Assembly (NCBI GenBank): GCA_031973235.1
Contig: DALYDM010000019.1
Location: forward strand, 1-11,293
Direction: 5' to 3'
From: JAGOQQ01 sp031973235
GTDB taxonomy: Bacteria; Patescibacteriota; Minisyncoccia; Phycocordibacterales; UBA9973
DNA: 11,293 nt
Position 1 is the stretch's first letter. The number at the start of each line of letters is the position of its first letter. Made by a program: the position numbers and the translations under genes. The notes beneath the pieces were generated by a model. The model had not been told where the DNA came from. It saw only the letters and a list, made by a program, of their open reading frames with translations, and made no database searches. Shown one piece after another: positions 7,092-11,293 of the stretch.

Positions 7092-7105
7092 ATAATAATT
7101 CATTT

Positions 7106-7591
7106 ATGTTTGAAGAAGAGCTAAAAATAGTTGAGCAAATCAAAGAGGTTCACCGTCTCGACAATGAAGGGAAAATTCATTTACGTATCCAGATAATCAT
7201 GGCAATCAAGATTATACTTATGCTTGGTTCAGGATTTCTTGTGGCATATGATGCGATTTTCCATCAAATCAAATGGATATTTCCAGCAATGATAGCTACA
7301 GTGTTTTTCTTTCTTGGACGACACATGTCGTATCGAATAAATAAAGTTGAGAAAGATAAACATAAAGGAGTTATCAATCTTTCGGCAATGGATTTTGGTT
7401 CAATTTTGATTATCGGACTCTATCTACTTTTTCGTTATAAGTCTCGAACAATTTTCGGTGTGTTTGATCAATTCTCAACCGCATCTGTACTCTCACTTGC
7501 ATCGATTGCAGGTGCAGCAACAGGAAGACTTGTGGGGTTGGTAAATAATATCTACTATGCACACAAAGAAGAAGTTCACCCGCATCAGTAA
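7106..7591 (+). CDS. hypothetical membrane protein with four predicted helices
   Basis: A 161-residue integral membrane protein of unrecognised family. An acidic amphipathic N-terminus (1-25) is followed by hydrophobic segments at about 30-50, 56-72, 95-111 and 126-148; the last carries SLASIAGAATGRLVGLV, a small-residue-rich helix. The C-terminus is short and charged. The ATG at 7106 was chosen because the longer reading from 7055 begins inside the upstream terminator hairpin and would cover the promoter. No catalytic motif is visible and the neighbours give no functional clue. Confidence 0.75.
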   Translation: MFEEELKIVEQIKEVHRLDNEGKIHLRIQIIMAIKIILMLGSGFLVAYDAIFHQIKWIFPAMIATVFFFLGRHMSYRINKVEKDKHKGVINLSAMDFGSILIIGLYLLFRYKSRTIFGVFDQFSTASVLSLASIAGAATGRLVGLVNNIYYAHKEEVHPHQ

Positions 7592-7615
7592 TATACACAC
7601 CCAAAAAATAATTAT

Positions 7616-7650
7616 TTGATATACTTGTAAGTAATTACAAATAATATATA
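7616..7650 (+). promoter_or_regulatory. promoter with internal dyad for the microprotein gene
   Basis: TTGATA (7616-7621) may serve as -35, with AT-rich -10 candidates at 7640-7650 (AATAAT, TATATA). Between them lies a perfect dyad TTGTAA-GTAA-TTACAA (7625-7640), well placed for a repressor. TATATA ends 5 bases before the ATG at 7656, so the message is likely leaderless or nearly so. Confidence 0.45.
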
Positions 7651-7655
7651 CATGT

Positions 7656-7721
7656 ATGGCAAAAGGAAACAACAGACAACAAAAAGAAGTAAAGAAACCA
7701 AAAAAAGATAAAAAGAAGTAA
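7656..7721 (+). CDS. lysine-rich 21-residue microprotein (MAKGNN type)
   Basis: The small open frame begins MAKGNNRQQKEV and ends in a Lys/Pro/Asp-rich tail; 10 of 21 residues are Lys or Arg. It has a promoter-like sequence directly upstream, and its stop codon runs straight into a 16-bp perfect terminator hairpin, so it occupies its own transcription unit. Short proteins beginning MAKG-N and rich in Lys are familiar in many bacterial genomes as uncharacterised small proteins. Its strong positive charge suggests binding to RNA, ribosomes or DNA, which is inference only. Confidence 0.65.
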   Translation: MAKGNNRQQKEVKKPKKDKKK

Positions 7722-7755
7722 CAAAAAACAAGGCACCATGTGCCTTGTTTTTTGT
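7721..7755. terminator. 16-bp perfect hairpin terminator
   Basis: Arms at 7721-7736 and 7740-7755 pair perfectly around the loop CAT. The GC core (CAAGGCAC/GTGCCTTG) is flanked by A6 on the left and T6 on the right, so it may work in both directions. It starts at the last base of the microprotein stop codon. Confidence 0.88.
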
Positions 7756-7774
7756 TTGGATTAGATTGCATTTC

Positions 7775-7803
7775 TTGACTTTTTCACTATTTATTGTTAT
7801 AAG
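7775..7803 (+). promoter_or_regulatory. strong sigma-70-like promoter
   Basis: TTGACT (7775-7780), a 17-base spacer and TATAAG (7798-7803) with an extended TG at 7795-7796. Predicted transcription start is near 7810, giving a leader of about 20 bases to the ATG at 7830. It is the best match to the classical consensus in the window. Confidence 0.65.
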
Positions 7804-7829
7804 TAATTCAAATTCTAAAACAAATATAG

Positions 7830-8543
7830 ATGAGAAAAATGAACAATGGCGCAAAGAAAAAGCGTCAAAAAACCGACCGAATGAAATTTTCAGTTCTATC
7901 CAGACGACTGAAAAAACATGGATTGTATGAAGCATCACCCGCAAGCACACTAAAGTTTATGATTGAGACTGGTGCTGTCCCTCCGGATTCAAAACGAATT
8001 CCAGAAACTTTTGATCAGGTGACCTTTAAAAGAAAAATCAAAGGACTCACACTGGTCGTGCACACGTCATTCAATCCTACACTTACAGGAAATAGTCCTG
8101 ACAAGAAGGCAAACGGATTGTATGCAAAAAAAGGTGGTGCGATATGGATTTTGATTTTGGATGAAAACGGTGAGCGAATCTTTACGCGAAAACGTTATCG
8201 TACACCGACATCAGTTGATCGTATTCCGTCCGAAGTCGAATTCCTGGTGGATCGTTTGATGAATCGTCCAGTGTTTTCCGGAAGAGGTCAGAAAACTCAC
8301 CACGCAACCATTAAGGTTTTTAAGTTGAAAACATATTGGGTGTCGCCAGTGAGTGATTCAATGCGACAAGAATTTTTCATGTTCGGTATTCCGGTTCATT
8401 TGAGGAAGTATGTTAAGTCACTTGAGTATTCACGGAAGTATTACCGTAAGTATGTTCGTAAAAAAAATGGTGCCTTGCGAACTGAAAATGAAATCAGAAA
8501 GCCATGGCACAACCCATCTTCTGTTTTGAAAAAGGTTGCATAA
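7830..8543 (+). CDS. basic hypothetical protein
   Basis: A 237-residue soluble protein, strongly basic at both ends (GAKKKRQKTDR at 7-17; about 13 Lys and Arg in 195-213). The middle appears to be a mixed alpha/beta domain with strands at 72-80 (LTLVVHTSF), 103-110 (GAIWILIL, followed by the turn DENGE) and 159-170. I do not recognise the family. The net charge suggests nucleic acid binding. The second ATG at 7839 is an equally possible start; neither has a good Shine-Dalgarno. The gene is bracketed by a strong promoter and a terminator, so it is probably transcribed alone. Confidence 0.72.
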   Translation: MRKMNNGAKKKRQKTDRMKFSVLSRRLKKHGLYEASPASTLKFMIETGAVPPDSKRIPETFDQVTFKRKIKGLTLVVHTSFNPTLTGNSPDKKANGLYAKKGGAIWILILDENGERIFTRKRYRTPTSVDRIPSEVEFLVDRLMNRPVFSGRGQKTHHATIKVFKLKTYWVSPVSDSMRQEFFMFGIPVHLRKYVKSLEYSRKYYRKYVRKKNGALRTENEIRKPWHNPSSVLKKVA

Positions 8544-8549
8544 GTATAA

Positions 8550-8574
8550 GCCGCGCAATGCGCGGCATTTTTTA
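8550..8574 (+). terminator. GC-rich hairpin terminator
   Basis: GCCGCGC (8550-8556) pairs with GCGCGGC (8560-8566) around AAT and is followed by A and six T (8568-8573). It is a standard rho-independent terminator six bases after the preceding stop. Confidence 0.9.
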
Positions 8575-8598
8575 TTAGTAATAAATCAATAAATACCT

Positions 8599-8604
8599 TA
8601 GAAT
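8599..8604 (+). promoter_or_regulatory. -10 element for a leaderless mRNA
   Basis: TAGAAT ends six bases before the ATG at 8611, the same spacing as at 5608 and 9947, so the message is expected to begin at the start codon. No TG extension and no good -35 are seen. Confidence 0.5.
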
Positions 8605-8610
8605 GGTTGC

Positions 8611-8826
8611 ATGGAAACAACAGATTCAAATGGTACAATTTTACATAATGGTGATTCAGTCCAACTCATCAAAGATTTGAAAGTGAAAGGAACATCCGTA
8701 ACACTAAAAAAGGGGACAATAATAAAAAATATAAAACTCACTGACAACGAAGAAGAAGTTGAATGTCGTACAGACACAATCAAGGGATTAGTTCTCAAAA
8801 CAGAATTTATTAGAAAACGAGGATAA
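8611..8826 (+). CDS. PhnA/YjdM-like domain protein, C-terminal domain only
   Basis: A 71-residue protein matching the C-terminal SH3-like domain of the PhnA (YjdM) family: DSNGTILHNGDSVQLIKDLKVKG (5-27), TLKKGTIIKNIKL (31-43) and IKGLVLKTEFIRK (57-69). Full-length relatives carry an N-terminal zinc ribbon that is absent here. Despite the old name, the family is not shown to act in phosphonate breakdown and its cellular role is uncertain. The start is fixed by the predicted leaderless promoter. The next gene begins 11 bases after the stop, so the two may be co-transcribed. Confidence 0.85.
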   Translation: METTDSNGTILHNGDSVQLIKDLKVKGTSVTLKKGTIIKNIKLTDNEEEVECRTDTIKGLVLKTEFIRKRG

Positions 8827-8837
8827 TTTTTAACATA

Positions 8838-9336
8838 ATGAAGTTATTTAAATATATTTTTGCAGTCGCGGTGCTTGGGTTGATGGTGTATGTGCTTGTT
8901 ACTGGTGCAAAGAAAGAAATAACTGCTGATATTCCTGTGGTTGAAGACGTGCCTCAAGTAGAGTCACGAGAGCTTTGCTATATATGGAATACAGAGGCAG
9001 GAGATAGTGCTACTTTGCGTATGACATTTACAGGCGAAGGAGGAAAAAATGTTAAAGGAAGTTTTTTGTATAAACCATTTGAAAAAGATAGCAGACAAGG
9101 AGATTTCATTGGTACAGCTGGACCTCTCGATCAAGAAATGATGGCGCGTACAGCACAAACAATTTGGACAGTAAGTGGAGAAGGTATGACAAATCAAGAA
9201 GAATTGTACATTATCTTCGGCGAAGGAATTGCAAGTCCTGGATTTGGTGAAATGAAAGATCGTGGTGATGGGGTGTATGTGTATGCAGATCCAGAAAAAA
9301 TTTCCTATGACTTACATCTTCAGCAAACAGATTGTG
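8838..9336 (+). CDS. membrane-anchored extracytoplasmic protein, cut by the scaffold gap
   Basis: At least 166 residues, with an N-terminal transmembrane anchor (about 5-23), a short acidic linker and an external domain starting at Cys47 (LCYIWNTE). The domain contains strand-rich segments (ATLRMTFTGE, VKGSFLYKPFEKDS), a helix with PLDQEMMARTAQTIW, then GFGEMKDRGDGVYVY, and reaches Cys166 directly before the gap; Cys47 and Cys166 could form a disulfide. Proteins with this pattern occur as hypotheticals in Patescibacteria, and I know no function. The true stop codon is lost in the run of N, so the C-terminus is unknown. It lies 11 bases after the PhnA-like gene. Confidence 0.8.
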
Positions 9337-9436
9337 NNNNNNNNNNNNNNNNNNNNNNNNNNNNNNNNNNNNNNNNNNNNNNNNNNNNNNNNNNNNNNNN
9401 NNNNNNNNNNNNNNNNNNNNNNNNNNNNNNNNNNNN
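9337..9436. other. scaffold gap of 100 N
   Basis: Exactly 100 N separate two contigs. The round number is a conventional placeholder, so the real distance is unknown. The gap hides the end of the upstream gene and possibly the promoter of the next. Confidence 0.98.
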
Positions 9437-9440
9437 CATT

Positions 9441-9866
9441 ATGAAAAATATAATTTCAGGTGCAGTGTTGTTGAAGGTTCTTCGTATCTTGATGGGGTTC
9501 ACATTTTTGTGGGCGTTTCTTGATAAAACATTCGGTCTTGGTTTTGCGACAAAGCTCGAATCTTCTTGGCTTCAAGGAGGATCTCCGACAACTGGATTCC
9601 TTACGCATGCAGTAAGGGGTCCATTTGCTGAATTTTTCACTGGACTTGCTGGGGTTGGGGTTGTTGATTGGTTGTTTATGTGTGGACTTCTTGGAATAGG
9701 TCTTTCACTTATATTAAATAAGTATGTAAAAGTCGGGGCACTGTCAGGAATAGTAATGCTCGTGCTCATGTATCTTGCACTGCTTTGGCCAGAAAACAAT
9801 CCACTGATTGATGAACACATTGTCTATGCTGTGTTGCTTGGGTATATTGCAATAAAGAACGATTAA
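9441..9866 (+). CDS. DoxX-like four-helix membrane protein
   Basis: A 141-residue membrane protein beginning at the ATG four bases after the gap. It has four hydrophobic segments (about 8-28, 74-92, 98-116, 125-138) and the DoxX/DoxD-type pattern: an N-terminal helix with RILMGFTFLWAFLDKTFGLGF (15-35), then a loop with SWLQGGSPTTGFL (42-54) and GPFAEFF (60-66). Relatives include the DoxD subunit of archaeal thiosulfate:quinone oxidoreductase and many uncharacterised DoxX proteins. No partner oxidoreductase is encoded nearby, so the substrate is unknown. An earlier start hidden in the gap cannot be excluded. A strong terminator follows. Confidence 0.85.
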   Translation: MKNIISGAVLLKVLRILMGFTFLWAFLDKTFGLGFATKLESSWLQGGSPTTGFLTHAVRGPFAEFFTGLAGVGVVDWLFMCGLLGIGLSLILNKYVKVGALSGIVMLVLMYLALLWPENNPLIDEHIVYAVLLGYIAIKND

Positions 9867-9880
9867 CAAAATTACGTAAC

Positions 9881-9927
9881 AAAATCCCTTGTATTTGAAT
9901 TACAAATACAAGGGATTTTTTGTTTTC
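9881..9927. terminator. 17-bp perfect hairpin terminator
   Basis: Arms 9881-9897 and 9903-9919 pair perfectly over 17 bases around AATTA, with A4 at the left end and six T at the right (9916-9921), then further T. It separates the DoxX gene from the next operon and could act on both strands. Confidence 0.88.
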
Positions 9928-9931
9928 AAGA

Positions 9932-9940
9932 TGGTATACT
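9932..9940 (+). promoter_or_regulatory. extended -10 promoter for a leaderless operon
   Basis: TGGTATACT is an extended -10 (TG at 9932-9933, TATACT at 9935-9940) ending six bases before the ATG at 9947. It begins just after the terminator, so it is the probable start of the cupin-to-MliC operon. Confidence 0.65.
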
Positions 9941-9946
9941 TACTAT

Positions 9947-10348
9947 ATGAAAAAAGGATATATGGTGCCGATAGAGGCATTAACACTGGAAAATACAAAT
10001 TTTAGAAAAGTGCTTTATACAGGTGCACATATGCAACTTGTGCTTATGAGTTTGCTTCCAAAGGAAGATATCGGAATGGAGATTCATAAAGAAAATGATC
10101 AATTCTTTCGTTTTGAATCTGGTACAGGAAAAGTGGTTATCAATGGGCATGAGTATGTAGTAGGTGATGGTGACGTTGTGATTGTTCCAGCTGGAGCAGA
10201 ACATAATGTTATAAACGAAAGTGAAATTGAACCACTTCGTTTTTATACGATTTATGCTCCCTCACATCACAAAGATGGAATCGTACGTGCAACAAAACAA
10301 GATGCAATGGATAACGAAGCTGATTTTGATGGGGCAACGAGTGAATAG
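9947..10348 (+). CDS. small cupin-domain protein
   Basis: A 133-residue single-domain cupin. Motif 1 reads GMEIHKENDQFFRFESGTG (43-61), with His47 and Glu57 as metal ligands and Gln52 where a second His is often found; motif 2 reads PAGAEHNVIN (81-90) with His86. It belongs to the common group with a DQFFR core and a C-terminal YAPSHHKDG...TKQDA segment (103-120), annotated only as cupin domain proteins; substrate unknown. The ATG at 9947 is preferred over an upstream TTG at 9920 because the latter lies in the terminator, upstream of the promoter. It leads an apparent operon with the pspC-like gene 13 bases downstream. Confidence 0.9.
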   Translation: MKKGYMVPIEALTLENTNFRKVLYTGAHMQLVLMSLLPKEDIGMEIHKENDQFFRFESGTGKVVINGHEYVVGDGDVVIVPAGAEHNVINESEIEPLRFYTIYAPSHHKDGIVRATKQDAMDNEADFDGATSE

Positions 10349-10361
10349 TATTAGAAAAAAT

Positions 10362-10601
10362 ATGAAAAAACTCTATAGAAGTAAAAACAATGTAATGGTT
10401 TCTGGAATTTTCGGAGGACTCGGAGAATATTTCGGTATTGATCCAGTGATTTTTCGTATTGGATTTGTCATTATAATGTTTGTGACTGGTCTTGTGCCCG
10501 CTTCGATAGGATATTTTGTATGTCTTTTGATTGTACCCAAGCGTCCAAAAGGGGATGATCCAAATGTGATTCATGTGAAGGCAGAAGAGGTAAAAAAATA
10601 A
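10362..10601 (+). CDS. PspC-domain membrane protein
   Basis: A 79-residue protein consisting of a PspC domain: KKLYRSKNN (2-10), then GIFGGLGEYFGIDPVIFRIGF (15-35) and a second hydrophobic segment (about 39-58) ending with IVPKRP. PspC proteins are small membrane proteins of the phage-shock or envelope-stress response; standalone copies occur widely and may sense membrane stress. The chosen ATG fits the usual family start. The same frame is open upstream (GTG at 10341), which would overlap the cupin gene by 8 bases. Other Psp partners are not seen in the window. Confidence 0.9.
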   Translation: MKKLYRSKNNVMVSGIFGGLGEYFGIDPVIFRIGFVIIMFVTGLVPASIGYFVCLLIVPKRPKGDDPNVIHVKAEEVKK

Positions 10602-10621
10602 TTATTTTTTAAATATATTTT

Positions 10622-10963
10622 ATGTCATTTGAAAGTCCAGAATTTGAATCATTTGAGAATAAAGAAAAAACAAAAGCGGAAGTAATCGAAGAAATAAAAG
10701 CACTCGGTGGTTTTGAAATTGGTGAGGCAAAAGAAATTTTTGGGAAATGGATTGATCAAAAACAAGAAAAAATTACTAGTTCTAAAGAGGGACTACTACT
10801 CAATCTTTCGATAGCAGAAGTGTATAGAGATGTGGGAGATACCGAAAATGCAATTGAGGCATATTATGATGTGCTTGAACAGGCAAACAATGAAGGTAAT
10901 GATGAAGTGATATTGAATATAAGAGTAGAATTGAATAAATTAAGAGGGTCAATGTATGAATAA
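10622..10963 (+). CDS. hypothetical protein with one TPR-like repeat
   Basis: A 113-residue acidic, all-helical protein. The segment at about 58-92 (LLLNLSIAEVYRDVGDTENAIEAYYDVLEQANNEG) fits a single tetratricopeptide-like helical pair, which usually mediates protein contacts. The N-terminus is rich in Glu, Phe and Ser. It follows the PspC gene after 20 bases and its last codons overlap the start of the MliC-like gene by 8 bases, suggesting translational coupling. Confidence 0.78.
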   Translation: MSFESPEFESFENKEKTKAEVIEEIKALGGFEIGEAKEIFGKWIDQKQEKITSSKEGLLLNLSIAEVYRDVGDTENAIEAYYDVLEQANNEGNDEVILNIRVELNKLRGSMYE

Positions 10964-11293
10964 ACACAGTAAGAAAATAGCTCAAATTATTTTTGCAATT
11001 TTAGTTTTGGCGAGTGTTGTGTGGGTTATCTCTACTAATACAGAAAAAACATTCGGTGAACATAGTGTGTTTCTGTGTTCAGATGAAAAGAAAATAGATG
11101 TTAGTTTTTATAAAAAAAGCATAGTTGTACATTTTGACAAGAATAACAATGTGCGTTTTGTAAAAGATTTATCGAATGATGTTGCATCTCGGTATCGCTC
11201 GCTTGATCAATCAATGACCTTATGGATAAATGATCGCTATATTATGATCGAAGAAGGAAACTCTGTGCCATATTACGATTGCAGTGTTAGTGG
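10956..11293 (+). CDS. membrane-anchored MliC-like protein (partial at the window end)
   Basis: An open frame starts at the ATG 10956, overlapping the preceding gene by 8 bases, and is still open at the window end (112 codons). It has a basic N-terminus and a transmembrane anchor (about 8-26), then an external domain from Cys41 (VFLCSDEKKIDVSFYKK) through ASRYRSLDQSMTLW (77-90) and YIMIEEG (95-101) to Cys109 (YYDC). The Cys-framed pattern with a SxYxS-like core and a following Trp strand resembles the MliC family of C-type lysozyme inhibitors, whose lipoprotein members carry a lipobox that is absent here. Assignment is by pattern only; inhibition of lysozyme is unproven. It was identified by translating across the overlap. 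Confidence 0.72.
   Translation, partial: MNKHSKKIAQIIFAILVLASVVWVISTNTEKTFGEHSVFLCSDEKKIDVSFYKKSIVVHFDKNNNVRFVKDLSNDVASRYRSLDQSMTLWINDRYIMIEEGNSVPYYDCSVS

Noticed and set aside
7055..7105. Longer start for the four-helix membrane protein
   Set aside because: The codons fall inside the preceding terminator hairpin and across the promoter.
9920..9946. TTG start for the cupin gene
   Set aside because: It lies in the T-run of a terminator and upstream of the predicted -10, so it would not be in the message.
10221..10361. Long N-terminal extension of the PspC protein
   Set aside because: It is out-of-frame reading of the cupin gene; PspC domains normally begin a few residues before KKLYRS.
1..11293. 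CRISPR array, rRNA or complete insertion sequence
   Set aside because: I saw no regularly spaced repeats, no rRNA signature and no transposase with terminal inverted repeats.

Overview
The window looks like low-GC chromosomal DNA from an uncultivated member of the Patescibacteria (Candidate Phyla Radiation, probably Parcubacteria-like). This is an inference from content: small AT-rich genes, few Shine-Dalgarno sequences, promoters placed directly against start codons, a CxxC-x17-CxxC zinc-ribbon protein, lineage-type hypothetical proteins (SCEGH motif), and serine-recombinase and HAD fragments of a kind common in these genomes. A run of exactly 100 N (9337-9436) shows that it is an assembled scaffold. 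The standard genetic code fits all genes; the stops are TAA or TAG, never TGA.

Region 1 (1-4337) is a compact copper-handling operon. It encodes a membrane-anchored DUF305 protein with duplicated His-His motifs, a Cu+ P1B-type ATPase (CopA), an HMA domain fused to a TauE/SafE (UreH/DsbD-like) membrane domain, and a membrane-anchored cupredoxin with Cys/Cys/Met ligands. The four genes are 2 to 14 bases apart. Together they plausibly bind, move and export copper across the single membrane or deliver it to external cuproproteins. No regulator gene is visible, but a perfect 11-bp inverted repeat lies just upstream.

Region 2 (4330-5607) is a scar. The C-terminal part of a large serine recombinase, on the minus strand, overlaps the end of the cupredoxin gene tail to tail. 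Its catalytic half is missing, and it breaks off near 5150 into the C-terminal half of a HAD hydrolase on the plus strand, which has also lost its N-terminus. About 160 bases of non-coding DNA with inverted repeats follow.

Region 3 (5608-8826) holds individually transcribed genes, several followed by strong hairpin terminators. They are a conserved SCEGH-motif hypothetical, an RGG/zinc-ribbon/lysine-tail protein, a four-helix membrane protein, a 21-residue lysine-rich microprotein, a basic protein of unknown function and a PhnA-like domain protein.

Region 4 (8838-11293) is envelope-oriented. It has a membrane-anchored secreted protein cut by the scaffold gap, a DoxX-like membrane protein, then a second operon of cupin, PspC-domain protein, single-TPR-like protein and a membrane-anchored MliC-like (lysozyme inhibitor fold) protein that runs off the window. 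Three genes (5608, 8611, 9947) have a -10 hexamer ending exactly six bases before the ATG, which predicts leaderless mRNAs.
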